A DNA stretch of 35,511 nt from Sebaldella sp. (GCA_018058425.1 JAGOZX010000028.1:1-35511), one strand, 5' to 3'. Shown: positions 1 through 10,645, numbered from the stretch's first letter. Notes: generated by a model not told the origin, from the letters alone. Numbers and translations: made by a program.

Positions 1-3000
1 GTTGATAATGTATGGGAGAGCATAAATTTAAAGGGGAAAATATGGTTTGCAGTAGAGTATTTACCGGGACAGTATGATCAAAGGGCTGATTCTGCTGTTC
101 AATGCATGAGATTACTATCTAAAAAAAATAGAAATGTTAGTATAAAAAGTGGGAAGTTAGTTATATTAAGTGGAGAATTAGATGATAAAGAAATAGAAAA
201 GATAAAAAAATATTATGTAAATACAATAGAAATGAAAGAAAAAGATTTGAAGATTTTAGAGGAAAATAAAGATACTGAAAATAAAGAGAATATAGAAATT
301 TATGATGGATTTATAGATTATAATAATAAGAAGCTAGAAGGATTTAGAAAGAAATTAGATTTGGCAATGTCAAAAGAAGATTTAGAATTTATACAAGAAT
401 ATTTTAAAGATGAAGAAAAAAGAGATCCTAGTGAAACTGAGATAAGAGTTTTGGATACTTATTGGTCTGATCATTGTAGACATACAACATTTGAGACAAA
501 AATAGAAAATATAGAATTCGAAAATGGTAAATATGAAAAATTATTTCAAGAGGCTTTTGACGGATATATAGAAAGCAGAAAATATTTATTTGAAGAAAAG
601 GAAAAAAATAGACCAATAACTTTAATGGATATAGCTACAATATTTGGAAAAGAACAAAGAAAAAAAGGTCTGTTAGATGATCTAGAAGTATCAGATGAAA
701 TAAATGCCTGTTCTGTATTTGTAGATGTGGATATAAATGGAAAAATAGAAAAGTGGCTTATGCAGTTTAAAAACGAAACTCATAATCACCCAACTGAGAT
801 AGAGCCATTTGGAGGAGCTTCTACTTGTATTGGAGGGGCTATAAGAGATCCATTATCTGGAAGAACTTATGTATACCAAGCTATGAGAGTGAGTGGCTCA
901 GGAGACCCATTAGAAAAAATAGAAAATACACTAAAAGGGAAATTACCACAAAAAGTTATAACTACAAAGGCAGCTCATGGTTTTTCTTCATATGGAAATC
1001 AAATAGGACTTACAACTTCTCATGTTTCTGAAATATATGATGATGGATATAAGGCCAAGAGAATGGAAGTAGGTCTTGTAGTAGGTGCTGCACCAATAGA
1101 AAATATAAGAAGAGAGAAACCTTTGAAAAGTGACTTTGTCATACTACTAGGAGGTAAGACAGGAAGAGATGGGTGTGGTGGAGCAACTGGTTCGTCAAAA
1201 GAACACTCTCATGATTCATTTGAGAAATCAAGTGCAGAGGTACAAAAGGGAAATGCAATAACAGAGAGAAAAATACAAAGATTATTTAGAAATATAGAAG
1301 TAACTAAATTAATAAAAAAATGTAACGATTTTGGTGCTGGTGGAGTTTCGGTAGCAATTGGAGAGCTGGCTGACGGCTTGGAGATAAGTTTAGATAATAT
1401 TCCTGTGAAGTATATAGGACTTAGCGGAACAGAGCTGGCAATATCAGAGTCACAAGAGAGAATGGCAGTAGTAGTAAGTAGAAAAGATTCTGATAAGTTC
1501 ATGGAATTAGCAGAAAAAGAAAATCTAGAAGCTACAATAGTGGCAAGAATCACAGATAAAAATAGATTAGTAATGAAATGGAGAAATAAAAAGATAGTAG
1601 ATATATCAAGAGATTTTTTGAATACAAATGGAGCATCAGCAAAGGCTAAAGCAGTTATTGAAACCCCTCAAAAGAAAAATCCAATTGAAAATAAAAAAGT
1701 AAATGGTGAGACTTTAAAAGACAAATTTTTAAATAATATTTCTTTATTAAATGTGTGTTCACAAAAGGGTTTAGTGGAAATGTTTGATTCTACAATAGGT
1801 GCTTCTACTGTTCTAATGCCTTATGGCGGGAGGTATCAGCTGACACCATCAGATACTTCTATACAGAAATTCCCAATTTTAGAAGGATTTACAGATACAG
1901 CATCAGCTGCAGCATATGGATATAATTCAGAAATTTCTAAATGGTCCCCATTTCACGGAGCTGTTTACGCAGTTATAGAATCTGTATCAAAAATAGTAGC
2001 TTCTGGGGGAAATTATAAAGATATAAAGTTTACATTTCAAGAGTATTTTGAACGTTTGGGTGAAGACGAAAAAAAATGGGGAAAACCTTTAGCAGCTTTA
2101 TTAGGAGCACTACATGCACAAAAACAATTTTCTATTCCTGCTATAGGTGGAAAAGATTCTATGAGTGGAACTTTTAATGATTTGAATGTACCGCCAACAT
2201 TAATTTCATTTGCAGTGAATACACTAAAAGCAAGTAAAGTAATATCACCAGAATTTAAATCATGTGGAAATAAGGTATATTTGATAAGGCATAAAATAGA
2301 TTCTAAGCAAATGCCACATTTTGATGAAATAAAAGAAAATTATGAGGAGATACATAAAGGTATTTTAGAGGAAACGATAGTTTCTGCAATGGCATTAAAG
2401 TATGGAGGAGTGGCTGAAGCAATATCTAAAATGTGCTTTGGAAATAAAATTGGAGCTAAAATAAGTTTTGATGAAAATGAATTATTTAATTTTAATTATG
2501 GTGCTGTGATTGTAGAGAGTACTAAAGAATTAAAATATAAAAATGCGGTATTACTTGGAGAAACTATAAAAGAAGAAAAGATAATGATAAATGAAATAAA
2601 AATTTCTTTAAATGACCTAATAGAAAGATGGACATCTAAATTAGAACCAGTATTTTCAACAAGGCTACATAAAAAAATCGAGATAGTAAAAGAAATACCA
2701 ATTAAAAATGAAATATTAAATAAAATAAAAGCAACAAAATTTTCCATAGCAAAGCCAAGAGTTACAATATTAGTATTTCCAGGAATTAATTGTGAATATG
2801 ATACTGTAAAAGCTTTTAACAGCCAAGGTGCAGAAACTAATGTAGTGATATTTAATAATTTAACTCAAAGAAACATTGAAGACTCAATAAATAAGATAAT
2901 AATAGCAATAAATAACTCACAAATATTAATGCTTCCCGGAGGCTTTAGTTCTGGAGATGAACCTGATGGATCAGCTAAATTTATAGCAGCTGTATTGAGA

Positions 3001-3546
3001 AATAAAAATATATCCAAAGCTATAGAAAAGCTTTTACGAAGAGATGGATTAGTATTAGGTATTTGTAATGGATTTCAAGCATTAATTAAATCTGGTCTTT
3101 TACCATATGGGAAAGTAACAAAATTAGAAGAAAAGTCGCCAACACTTACATATAACAGTATAGGACGACATGTATCTAAAATGGTATCTACTAAGGTGAT
3201 TTCTAATAACTCTCCTTGGCTAAATGGAATTAAAGTAGGAGATGTACATCAAATAGCTATGTCACATGGAGAAGGAAGACTTATTATAGATGAAAAGATG
3301 GCAAAAAAGATGTTTGAAAATGGACAAATAATAACTCAATATGTTGATCAAGATGGTAATCCTACAATGGATTCTCAATATAACCCTAATGATTCTGACT
3401 ATGCAATAGAAGGAATGATTTCTGAAAATGGAAAAATATTAGGTAAAATGGGTCATTCTGAAAGAACAGGAATAGATCTATATAAAAATATTATTGGAAA
3501 TAAAGATCAGAATATTTTTAGAAATGGAGTTAAGTATTTTCAATAG
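1..3546 (+). CDS. purL: Phosphoribosylformylglycinamidine (FGAM) synthase, 5'-truncated by window edge
   Basis: Catalyses step 4 of purine synthesis: FGAR + Gln + ATP to FGAM, in the cytoplasm. The reading frame is open from base 1, and the first codons already read as PurL (…WFAVEYLPGQYDQRADSA…), so the ATG at 106 is internal; roughly the first 80-100 residues lie outside the window. It is the one-piece form with a C-terminal amidotransferase domain. Visible motifs: SDHCRHTTF near nt 466-492, the ATP-site region KNETHNHPTEIEPFGGA near nt 770-820, and GGKDSMSGT near nt 2149. The glutaminase domain starts near nt 2749, with FPGINCEYD, GGFSSGDE, the nucleophile Cys in LGICNG (nt ~3055-3072) and the His/Glu pair in GHSERTG near nt 3450. 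The DTYWSDHCRHTTF wording matches the clostridial/Bacteroidetes-type single-chain clade rather than the E. coli wording. First visible gene of the pur operon, 65 nt before purE. Confidence 0.97.
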   Translation, partial: VDNVWESINLKGKIWFAVEYLPGQYDQRADSAVQCMRLLSKKNRNVSIKSGKLVILSGELDDKEIEKIKKYYVNTIEMKEKDLKILEENKDTENKENIEIYDGFIDYNNKKLEGFRKKLDLAMSKEDLEFIQEYFKDEEKRDPSETEIRVLDTYWSDHCRHTTFETKIENIEFENGKYEKLFQEAFDGYIESRKYLFEEKEKNRPITLMDIATIFGKEQRKKGLLDDLEVSDEINACSVFVDVDINGKIEKWLMQFKNETHNHPTEIEPFGGASTCIGGAIRDPLSGRTYVYQAMRVSGSGDPLEKIENTLKGKLPQKVITTKAAHGFSSYGNQIGLTTSHVSEIYDDGYKAKRMEVGLVVGAAPIENIRREKPLKSDFVILLGGKTGRDGCGGATGSSKEHSHDSFEKSSAEVQKGNAITERKIQRLFRNIEVTKLIKKCNDFGAGGVSVAIGELADGLEISLDNIPVKYIGLSGTELAISESQERMAVVVSRKDSDKFMELAEKENLEATIVARITDKNRLVMKWRNKKIVDISRDFLNTNGASAKAKAVIETPQKKNPIENKKVNGETLKDKFLNNISLLNVCSQKGLVEMFDSTIGASTVLMPYGGRYQLTPSDTSIQKFPILEGFTDTASAAAYGYNSEISKWSPFHGAVYAVIESVSKIVASGGNYKDIKFTFQEYFERLGEDEKKWGKPLAALLGALHAQKQFSIPAIGGKDSMSGTFNDLNVPPTLISFAVNTLKASKVISPEFKSCGNKVYLIRHKIDSKQMPHFDEIKENYEEIHKGILEETIVSAMALKYGGVAEAISKMCFGNKIGAKISFDENELFNFNYGAVIVESTKELKYKNAVLLGETIKEEKIMINEIKISLNDLIERWTSKLEPVFSTRLHKKIEIVKEIPIKNEILNKIKATKFSIAKPRVTILVFPGINCEYDTVKAFNSQGAETNVVIFNNLTQRNIEDSINKIIIAINNSQILMLPGGFSSGDEPDGSAKFIAAVLRNKNISKAIEKLLRRDGLVLGICNGFQALIKSGLLPYGKVTKLEEKSPTLTYNSIGRHVSKMVSTKVISNNSPWLNGIKVGDVHQIAMSHGEGRLIIDEKMAKKMFENGQIITQYVDQDGNPTMDSQYNPNDSDYAIEGMISENGKILGKMGHSERTGIDLYKNIIGNKDQNIFRNGVKYFQ

Positions 3547-3611
3547 ATTCAATAGAATAGTTTAGTAATATTTAATTAACTTTATTAAATGTAATTATAT
3601 GAGGAGGAAAT

Positions 3612-4091
3612 ATGAAAGCAGCAATAATTTTTGGAAGTAAATCAGATACTGAAAAAATGAGAGGAGCAGCAAAGTGTTTTAAAGAATTTGGAGTAGAATA
3701 CGAAGCACATATATTATCGGCCCATAGAGTTCCGGAAAAATTAGAAGAAGTATTGGAAAATCTTGAAAAAAAAGATATAGAAGTTATTATTGCTGGAGCA
3801 GGATTAGCAGCTCATCTTCCTGGAGTAATAGCCTCAAAGACAGTTTTACCTGTAATAGGTGTTCCTTTAGATGCTGGTTTAGATGGCTTAGATTCACTGT
3901 TTTCTATTGTTCAAATGCCAAAATCTATTCCTGTGGCAACTGTGGGAATAAATAATTCTTATAATGCAGGAATGCTGGCTGTACAGATATTAGCTCTAAA
4001 ATACCCTTTGTTAAAAGAAAAGCTTATTAATTTTCGCAAAGAGATGAAAAAACAGTTTATTATTGAAAATGGAGATGGAGTGGAACTATAG
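3612..4091 (+). CDS. purE: N5-carboxyaminoimidazole ribonucleotide mutase
   Basis: Converts N5-CAIR to CAIR in purine synthesis, as an octameric cytoplasmic enzyme. 159 aa, the usual length. Visible motifs: FGSKSD at the N-terminus (phosphate-binding Ser/Asp), SAHR near residue 36, AGAGLAAHLPG, and the C-terminal GLDSLFSIVQMP and PVATVGINNSYNAG segments. AAHLPG and the SIVQMP block favour class I PurE, which works with PurK, over the class II AIR carboxylase; no purK is in the window. The start is fixed by an AGGAGG box 6 nt upstream. It sits between purL and purC in one transcription direction. Confidence 0.96.
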   Translation: MKAAIIFGSKSDTEKMRGAAKCFKEFGVEYEAHILSAHRVPEKLEEVLENLEKKDIEVIIAGAGLAAHLPGVIASKTVLPVIGVPLDAGLDGLDSLFSIVQMPKSIPVATVGINNSYNAGMLAVQILALKYPLLKEKLINFRKEMKKQFIIENGDGVEL

Positions 4092-4145
4092 AAAGAAGCA
4101 AAGCAATAATAAGAATATTAATAATATAAATTTTAGGAGGATAAG

Positions 4146-4853
4146 ATGGAAAAGAGAGATTTTTTATATGAAGGAAAAGCTAAACAAATATATTCTACAG
4201 ATGATGAAAACTCGGTAATCATACATTATAAAGATGATGCTACAGCTGGAAATGGAGAAAAAAAAGGAAGTATTAAAGATAAAGGAATTATAAATAATCA
4301 GATAACAACTTTATTATTTAAAAGATTAGAAGAAAAAGGAATAAGAACGCATTTTATAAAAAAATTAAATGATAGAGATCAGCTTTGTGAGAAATTAAAG
4401 ATATTTCCTTTAGAGGTCATAGTAAGAAATATAATAACAGGTTCTATGTCAAAAAGGTTGGGAATAGCTGATGGAACTAAGCCTAAGAATACAATACTGG
4501 AAATTTGTTATAAAAATGATGACTTCGGAGATCCTTTAATAAATGATCATCATGCAGTGGCAATGGATCTTATAACATATGAAGAGCTTGAAAAAATATA
4601 TGAAATAACAAGAAAAATAAATGATTTTTTAAAGGAATTATTTGATAAAGAAGGAATAATATTAGTAGATTTTAAAATTGAATTTGGTAAAAATGCCAAA
4701 GGTGAAATACTACTTGCTGATGAGATAACACCAGATACATGTAGATTATGGGATAAGGAAACTGGTAAGAAATTAGATAAAGATAGATTTAGACAGGATT
4801 TAGGTGGAATAGAAGAAGCTTATATAGAAATTTTAAAAAGACTTGAGGCATAA
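4146..4853 (+). CDS. purC: SAICAR synthetase
   Basis: Phosphoribosylaminoimidazole-succinocarboxamide synthase: joins aspartate to CAIR using ATP. 235 aa, the normal length for a monofunctional PurC. Family signatures visible: [10 protein letters not shown] at residues 7-16, DDATAGNG near 31-38, the VIVRNI segment, and [11 protein letters not shown] near 191-201. AGGAGG lies 5 nt before the ATG. Its stop is followed 3 nt later by the purF ATG, so the two are very probably co-translated. Confidence 0.97.
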   Translation: MEKRDFLYEGKAKQIYSTDDENSVIIHYKDDATAGNGEKKGSIKDKGIINNQITTLLFKRLEEKGIRTHFIKKLNDRDQLCEKLKIFPLEVIVRNIITGSMSKRLGIADGTKPKNTILEICYKNDDFGDPLINDHHAVAMDLITYEELEKIYEITRKINDFLKELFDKEGIILVDFKIEFGKNAKGEILLADEITPDTCRLWDKETGKKLDKDRFRQDLGGIEEAYIEILKRLEA

Positions 4854-4856
4854 ATT

Positions 4857-6284
4857 ATGAAAATGGAAGATAACTATATTATAAGAGATAAAATGGAAGA
4901 AGAATGTGGAATTTTTGCAGCATATTCAAATGACGTAAGAGATGACTTAATGGGAATAGGTTATTATGGACTTTATGCATTACAACACAGAGGACAGGAA
5001 AGTGCTGGAATAACTATAAGTAATAATGGGATCTTTGAAACAATAAAAGGTATGGGCCTAGTTTCAGAAGTATTTTTAGAAAAAGATCTAAAAAATAATA
5101 AAGGAAATGCAATTATTGCCCATGTACGATACTCTACTACTGGAAGTTCATCAATAATGAATGCTCAGCCATTAGGTGGATATTCAAAATTAGGGCAATT
5201 ATCAATAGCTCATAATGGAAACCTTGTGAATACTAATGAGATAAAAAAACAACTGGAAAATGAAAGTGCTGTATTTCAAACAACTACAGATACAGAAGTA
5301 ATTTTGAATTTATTAGCAAGATACTCTACTAATGGAATAAAAGACTCTGTAATAAAGACAATGAAGACTATAAAAGGTTCATTTGCATTAGTTATGCTTG
5401 TGGATAATAAGCTAATTGGTGTAAGAGACCCACATGGAATAAGACCATTATGCCTTGGACAAAGAAAAGATGGCATGTATTTTTTATCATCTGAAACATG
5501 TGCATTAGATACAGTAGATGCAAAGTTCATAAGAGATATAGAAGCGGGGGAAATAGTAATTATAGATAGCAATGGAGTAGAATCTGTAAAATATGCGGAA
5601 AATACTCATAAAGCTCCATGCTCTTTTGAATATATATATTTTGCAAGGCCGGATACTAAAATTGATGGTATAGATGTGTATAGTGTGAGACATGAAACGG
5701 GAAAGTATTTATACAGACAAAATCCCATAGAAGCTGATGTGGTAATAGGTGTTCCAGATTCAGGAATTCCAGCTGCAATAGGATATTCAGAAGAGAGTAA
5801 AATTCCGTATGGTATAGGTTTAGTAAAGAATAAGTATATAGGAAGAACATTTATAAGTCCTACTCAAGAACTACGTGAAAAGGCTGTAAAAGTGAAGTTA
5901 AATCCAATAAAGAAAGTAGTAGAAGGAAAAAGGGTTGTTGTAATAGATGATTCGTTAGTAAGAGGAACAACTTCAAAAAAATTAATTAAAATGTTAAGAG
6001 AAGCAGGTGCAAAAGAGATTCACTTTAGATCAGCTTCACCAATAGTAAAAAACGAATGTTATTTTGGAATTGATATAGCAACTAAAAAAGAATTAATTGG
6101 AAATGAAATGACTATAGAACAGATAAGAAAAAAGATTGATGCTGATTCGTTGGATTATTTATCACTAGAAAATTTAAGAAAAACATTAGGCGGGAACAAT
6201 TTCTGTATGGGATGCTTTACAGGGAAATACCCAATAAATGAAGTAGAAAATTTATCTTTGGAGGAATTAAATGATAACTTATAA
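4857..6284 (+). CDS. purF: Amidophosphoribosyltransferase, Fe-S (Bacillus-type), with short propeptide
   Basis: First committed enzyme of purine synthesis: PRPP + Gln to phosphoribosylamine. 475 aa. The N-terminal Ntn glutaminase nucleophile is Cys17 in EECGIFA, so a 16-residue propeptide must be removed to expose it. The PRPP loop VVVIDDSLVRGTTS lies at about 360-373. Four cysteines fit the 4Fe-4S ligands of the B. subtilis enzyme: Cys255 (APCSFEYIYF), Cys401 (NECYFGID), Cys450 and Cys453 (FCMGCFTGKYP). The gene is therefore of the oxygen-sensitive Fe-S type, in keeping with an anaerobe. The start has a GAGG about 10 nt upstream inside the end of purC; an ATG two codons later (4863) is an alternative. 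Its 3' end overlaps purM by 14 nt. Confidence 0.97.
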   Translation: MKMEDNYIIRDKMEEECGIFAAYSNDVRDDLMGIGYYGLYALQHRGQESAGITISNNGIFETIKGMGLVSEVFLEKDLKNNKGNAIIAHVRYSTTGSSSIMNAQPLGGYSKLGQLSIAHNGNLVNTNEIKKQLENESAVFQTTTDTEVILNLLARYSTNGIKDSVIKTMKTIKGSFALVMLVDNKLIGVRDPHGIRPLCLGQRKDGMYFLSSETCALDTVDAKFIRDIEAGEIVIIDSNGVESVKYAENTHKAPCSFEYIYFARPDTKIDGIDVYSVRHETGKYLYRQNPIEADVVIGVPDSGIPAAIGYSEESKIPYGIGLVKNKYIGRTFISPTQELREKAVKVKLNPIKKVVEGKRVVVIDDSLVRGTTSKKLIKMLREAGAKEIHFRSASPIVKNECYFGIDIATKKELIGNEMTIEQIRKKIDADSLDYLSLENLRKTLGGNNFCMGCFTGKYPINEVENLSLEELNDNL

Positions 6285-7266
6285 AAATTCAGGTGTAGAC
6301 AAAGAAGAAGGATATAAAAGTGTAAGTTTGATAAAAGAAATGGTTAAAAGTACTTATAACAAAAATGTTCTTGATGATTTAGGCAGTTTTGGATCATTAT
6401 ATAAATTAGGGAAATATAGAGATCCAGTTTTAGTTTCAGGTACAGATGGAGTAGGAACAAAGCTAAAAATTGCTTTTCACACTAAAAAATATGATACAGT
6501 GGGAATAGACTGTGTGGCAATGTGTGTAAATGATATTTTATGTCATGGAGCAAGACCATTATTTTTCTTAGATTATTTGGCTTGTGGAAAGCTAGATGCT
6601 AAAGTGTCATCAGAGATTGTAAAAGGAGTTGTGGACGGATGTTTGGACTCTAAAATGGCTTTAGTAGGAGGGGAAACAGCTGAAATGCCTGGTTTTTATG
6701 AAGAGGGCGAGTATGATATAGCTGGTTTTGCTGTTGGAGTGGTAGAAAAAAAGGCAGTTATTAATGGAGAAAAAATAAAAGAGGGAAATATTCTTATTGC
6801 TTTGGAGTCAAGCGGAGTACATAGTAATGGTTTTTCGTTGGTAAGAAAATTAGTGACTGATTTAGATGAAGAGTTTGAGGGTGAAAAAATAGGTGAGTAT
6901 TTATTAAGACCTACAAAGATTTACGTAAAACCAGTATTGAAAATTTTGAAAAAATTTAAAGTAAAAGGAATGGCACATATTACAGGTGGAGGACTAATAG
7001 AGAATGTTCCTAGAATTATTCCAGAAGGCTTATGTGCAGTAATTGATAAAGATAAAATAAAAGTGCCTAAAATTTTTGAATATATAAAGTCAAGAGGTGT
7101 TCCTGATGATGAAATGTGGGGAACATTTAATATGGGAGTCGGTTTTGTACTAATTGTAAAAGAAAAAGATAAAGAAAAAATAATTGCTAAATTGGAAAAA
7201 TATGGTGAAAATGCTTATGAAATAGGAAGAATGGAAAAAGGAGATAATAAGATATGTCTAAAATAG
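6271..7266 (+). CDS. purM: Phosphoribosylformylglycinamidine cyclo-ligase (AIR synthetase)
   Basis: Closes FGAM to AIR with ATP. 331 aa. The PurM/PurL-type ATP-binding signature is clear: VLVSGTDGVGTKLKIAF near residues 53-69, then DCVAMCVNDILCHGARPLFFLDY and LVGGETAEMPGFY. The C-terminal AIRS domain contains MAHITGGGLIENVPR and GVPDDEMWGTFNMGVGF. The start overlaps the purF stop by 14 nt; a GGAGG 6 nt upstream, inside purF, supports it. The 3' end overlaps purN by 13 nt, so purF-purM-purN are translationally coupled. Confidence 0.97.
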   Translation: MITYKNSGVDKEEGYKSVSLIKEMVKSTYNKNVLDDLGSFGSLYKLGKYRDPVLVSGTDGVGTKLKIAFHTKKYDTVGIDCVAMCVNDILCHGARPLFFLDYLACGKLDAKVSSEIVKGVVDGCLDSKMALVGGETAEMPGFYEEGEYDIAGFAVGVVEKKAVINGEKIKEGNILIALESSGVHSNGFSLVRKLVTDLDEEFEGEKIGEYLLRPTKIYVKPVLKILKKFKVKGMAHITGGGLIENVPRIIPEGLCAVIDKDKIKVPKIFEYIKSRGVPDDEMWGTFNMGVGFVLIVKEKDKEKIIAKLEKYGENAYEIGRMEKGDNKICLK

Positions 7267-7823
7267 CTGTTCTTGTATCTGGAAGCGGTTCAAATTTACA
7301 ATCTATAATAGACAGTGTAAAGTCTGGAAGATTGGAATGCAGCATAGAGTGTGTCGTTTCTGACAGGGTGTGCTATGCAGTAGAGAGGGCAGAAAAGGTA
7401 GGGATAAAAACAAAAGTTTTAGATAAAGCTGTATATAAAAGAAATCTTTCAGATAAAATAGATGAATTATTAGAAGGAAAGGTAGATTATATAATCTTAG
7501 CAGGTTTTTTATCAATTTTGAATTCAGAGTTTGTAAAAAAATGGGAAAAGAGAATCATAAATATTCATCCATCTTTATTACCAAAATATGGAGGAGCAGG
7601 TATGTATGGAATGAAAATACATGAGGCTGTGATAAGAGATGGCGAAAAAGAAAGTGGTTGCACTGTTCACTATGTAGATTCTGGAATAGATACAGGTGAA
7701 ATTATCATTCAAGAAAAAGTAAAAGTAGAAAAAAATGAGAGTCCAGAAACTCTTCAAGACAAGGTATTGGAGAAAGAACATAGAGTTTTAGTTAAGGCTA
7801 TAGAGATGCTGATCTTAAAGTAA
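7254..7823 (+). CDS. purN: Phosphoribosylglycinamide formyltransferase (10-formyl-THF dependent)
   Basis: Transfers formyl from 10-formyltetrahydrofolate to GAR. 189 aa. GSGSNLQSII at residues 10-19 is the nucleotide-binding start; the catalytic triad aligns as Asn103 and His105 in INIHPSLLP and Asp146 in DSGIDTG. The ATG lies inside the end of purM, with AAGGAG about 10 nt upstream. It ends 56 nt before purH; that gap holds a GGAG box and no obvious terminator. Confidence 0.96.
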   Translation: MSKIAVLVSGSGSNLQSIIDSVKSGRLECSIECVVSDRVCYAVERAEKVGIKTKVLDKAVYKRNLSDKIDELLEGKVDYIILAGFLSILNSEFVKKWEKRIINIHPSLLPKYGGAGMYGMKIHEAVIRDGEKESGCTVHYVDSGIDTGEIIIQEKVKVEKNESPETLQDKVLEKEHRVLVKAIEMLILK

Positions 7824-7879
7824 GCAGGAAGATAATAAATATATAAGAGAAATAAATTAAAAAATTTAAGGAGTATATT

Positions 7880-9382
7880 ATGATAAAAAGAGCTCTAATT
7901 AGTGTATATGATAAAGAAAATATTTTAGAATTTTCAAAATTTTTAGTAGAAAATGATGTGGAAATAATATCAACTGGAGGAACATTTAAGTATTTAAAAG
8001 AAAATGGAATACCTGTGGTAGAAGTTTCTGAAATAACAAATTTTAAAGAAATGTTAGATGGAAGAGTGAAGACACTCCATCCAAATATCCATGGTGGAAT
8101 ACTTGCGATACGTGATAATGAAGTTCATATGAAAACTATAGAAGAAAATGGGATAAAACCAATTGATATAGTTATAGTAAATCTTTATCCATTCTTTGAT
8201 GAAGTAAAAAAGGATAAAACCTTTGATGAAAAAGTAGAGTTTATAGATATAGGCGGTCCTACAATGTTAAGATCAGCAGCTAAGTCTTTTAAAGATGTAA
8301 TAGTGATATCTGAAATAACAGATTATAAGATTGTAAAAGATGAAATAATAGAAAATAAAGATGTTAGCTTTAATACTAGAAAGAAATTAGCAGGAAAAGT
8401 TTTTAATCTTTGTTCTGCATATGATGCAGCTATTTCAGAGTTTTTATTAGATGAAAATTTTCCAAAGTACTTAAATGTATCATATGAAAAAATGTTTGAT
8501 TTAAGATATGGAGAGAATCCACATCAAAAATCTGCATATTATGTGTCTACAGTGCAAGATGGATCAATGAAAAGTTTTGAACAATTAAATGGAAAAGAAC
8601 TTTCTTTTAATAATATACGTGATATGGATATAGCGTGGAAAATAGTAAATGAATTTGAAGAGGCAGCTTGCTCAGCAGTAAAGCATTCTACTCCATGTGG
8701 AGTGGCTGTGGCGGAGAACTCATATGATGCATATAAAAAGGCTTATGAATGTGATCCAATATCTATATTTGGAGGAATAGTAGCATTTAATAAAGAAGTA
8801 GGAGAAGATGAGGCAAGCGAGCTTGCACAGATATTTTTGGAAATAGTAATTGCACCTTCATTTACAGGAAAAGCCTTAGAGATATTAAAAGGTAAGAAAA
8901 ATTTAAGAGTAATAAAAACAAAGCTTGGAAAACCACAAGACAACGTAGAGTATGTGAAAGTTGACGGTGGACTTTTAGTTCAGGACGTAAATAAAGAAAT
9001 GATAAAAGAATTTAAAATAGTAACTAAAAAATCTCCTACAGTAGTAGAAAAAAGAGATATGATGTTGGGGATGAAGGTAGTTAAACATGTAAAATCAAAT
9101 GCAATTGTAGTAGTAAAAGATGGGATGGCTAAAGGGATAGGAACAGGAGAGACAAATAGAATTTGGGCTACAAAGCAAGCTTTAGAAAGAGCAGGAGATG
9201 GTTCAATTTTAGCTTCTGATGCATTTTTCCCATTTAGAGATTGTATAGATGAAGCAGCAAAAGCTGGAATAAAAGCAATTATACAGCCTGGAGGCTCTAT
9301 TAAGGACCAAGAATCTATTGATGCCTGTGATGAATATGGAATAGCAATGGTGTTTACTGGAATTAGACACTTTAAGCATTAA
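7880..9382 (+). CDS. purH: Bifunctional AICAR transformylase / IMP cyclohydrolase
   Basis: Last two steps to IMP. 500 aa, a typical full-length two-domain protein. The N-terminal MGS-like IMP cyclohydrolase domain (about 1-195) contains [22 protein letters not shown] and [14 protein letters not shown]. The C-terminal AICAR transformylase domain has RYGENPHQ, the catalytic Lys268-His269 in [10 protein letters not shown], and SDAFFPFRD. The family motif usually reads KHANPCG or KHNNPCG; here it is KHSTPCG, a mild variant. Start supported by AAGGAG upstream. It is followed 18 nt later by purD. Confidence 0.97.
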   Translation: MIKRALISVYDKENILEFSKFLVENDVEIISTGGTFKYLKENGIPVVEVSEITNFKEMLDGRVKTLHPNIHGGILAIRDNEVHMKTIEENGIKPIDIVIVNLYPFFDEVKKDKTFDEKVEFIDIGGPTMLRSAAKSFKDVIVISEITDYKIVKDEIIENKDVSFNTRKKLAGKVFNLCSAYDAAISEFLLDENFPKYLNVSYEKMFDLRYGENPHQKSAYYVSTVQDGSMKSFEQLNGKELSFNNIRDMDIAWKIVNEFEEAACSAVKHSTPCGVAVAENSYDAYKKAYECDPISIFGGIVAFNKEVGEDEASELAQIFLEIVIAPSFTGKALEILKGKKNLRVIKTKLGKPQDNVEYVKVDGGLLVQDVNKEMIKEFKIVTKKSPTVVEKRDMMLGMKVVKHVKSNAIVVVKDGMAKGIGTGETNRIWATKQALERAGDGSILASDAFFPFRDCIDEAAKAGIKAIIQPGGSIKDQESIDACDEYGIAMVFTGIRHFKH

Positions 9383-9400
9383 TATAGACAAGGAGAAAAA

Positions 9401-10645
9401 ATGAAAATATTAATAATTGGAAGCGGTGGAAGAGAGCACGCTATAGCATGGAAATTATCGCAGAATAAAAAAATAAAACATATATATGTTACTCCTGGAA
9501 ATGCAGGAATTGATCTGTTAGAAAAAGGTGAAAGTATAAAAATAAAGGATACAGATGAGATTTTAAAATTTGCACTAGAAGAAAAGATAGATTTAACCTT
9601 AGTGGGAAGTGAAGAATTATTAGTAGCAGGAATAGTAGATAAGTTTAAAGAGAAGAATTTAAAAATCTTTGGGCCTGATAAAAAAGCAGCTATGTTAGAA
9701 GGAAGCAAAGTTTATTCTAAAAAATTTATGAATAAATATGGTGTAAAAACAGCAGAATACGAAGTTTTTACTGATAGTATAAAAGCTTTAGAGTATTTAG
9801 AAAAAATAGAGTTTCCTGTGGTGGTTAAAGCTAGCGGACTGGCTGCTGGGAAAGGAGTTATAATAGCACAAAATAAGGAGGAAGCTAAGACTGCTGTTAG
9901 AGAAATAATGATAGATAAAAAATTTAGTCATGCAGGAGATGAAGTTGTTATTGAAGAGTTTTTGGAAGGATACGAGGCTTCTATTTTATCATTTACAGAC
10001 TCTAGAGTTATACTGCCTATGTTAGCAGCAAAGGATCATAAGAAAATTTATGAAAATGAAACAGGTTTAAATACAGGAGGTATGGGAGTCATTTCTCCTA
10101 ATCCATATGTGACAGAGGAAGTGTTAGAGGAATTTCAGAAAAAAATATTAGAACCAACATTAGATGGAATAAAAAAAGAGGAAATGGACTTTGAAGGAGT
10201 GATTTTCTTTGGAATTATGATAACTAAAAAAGGTGTTTATTTATTAGAATATAACATGAGAATGGGTGACCCTGAAACACAGGCAATACTTCCATTATTA
10301 AAAAGTGACTTATTAGACATAATTGAAAGTTGTTTTGAGAAAGAATTATATAATCAGAAACTTGTATGGGAGGAGAAATATTCTTGTTGTATTGTAGCTT
10401 CTTCTTCTGGATATCCAGAAAAGTATAAGACAGGAATTGAAGTTACTTTTGATGAAAATATTAATTTAGTATTCTTTGCAGGAATTGAAAAACTTGAAAA
10501 TAGGTTTCTAACAGCAGGTGGAAGAGTTTTAAATGTAATAGGAACAGGAGAAAGTTTGGAATTAGCAAGGGAAAAAGCATATGAAAATATAATGAAGATT
10601 CATTTTGATGGCATGTATTATAGAAAAGATATTGGCAAAATATAA
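9401..10645 (+). CDS. purD: Phosphoribosylamine-glycine ligase (GAR synthetase)
   Basis: ATP-grasp enzyme joining glycine to phosphoribosylamine, step 2 of the pathway. 414 aa. Motifs: IGSGGREHAIAWKL at residues 5-18, VVVKASGLAAGKGVIIA around 142-158, EEFLEGYEAS, GMGVISPNPY and EYNMRMGDPETQAILP around 284-299. GGAG lies 7 nt before the ATG. It is the last gene of the pur operon. No GC-rich hairpin follows, only A/T-only inverted repeats (ATAAAAATTTTAT near 10660). Confidence 0.97.
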   Translation: MKILIIGSGGREHAIAWKLSQNKKIKHIYVTPGNAGIDLLEKGESIKIKDTDEILKFALEEKIDLTLVGSEELLVAGIVDKFKEKNLKIFGPDKKAAMLEGSKVYSKKFMNKYGVKTAEYEVFTDSIKALEYLEKIEFPVVVKASGLAAGKGVIIAQNKEEAKTAVREIMIDKKFSHAGDEVVIEEFLEGYEASILSFTDSRVILPMLAAKDHKKIYENETGLNTGGMGVISPNPYVTEEVLEEFQKKILEPTLDGIKKEEMDFEGVIFFGIMITKKGVYLLEYNMRMGDPETQAILPLLKSDLLDIIESCFEKELYNQKLVWEEKYSCCIVASSSGYPEKYKTGIEVTFDENINLVFFAGIEKLENRFLTAGGRVLNVIGTGESLELAREKAYENIMKIHFDGMYYRKDIGKI

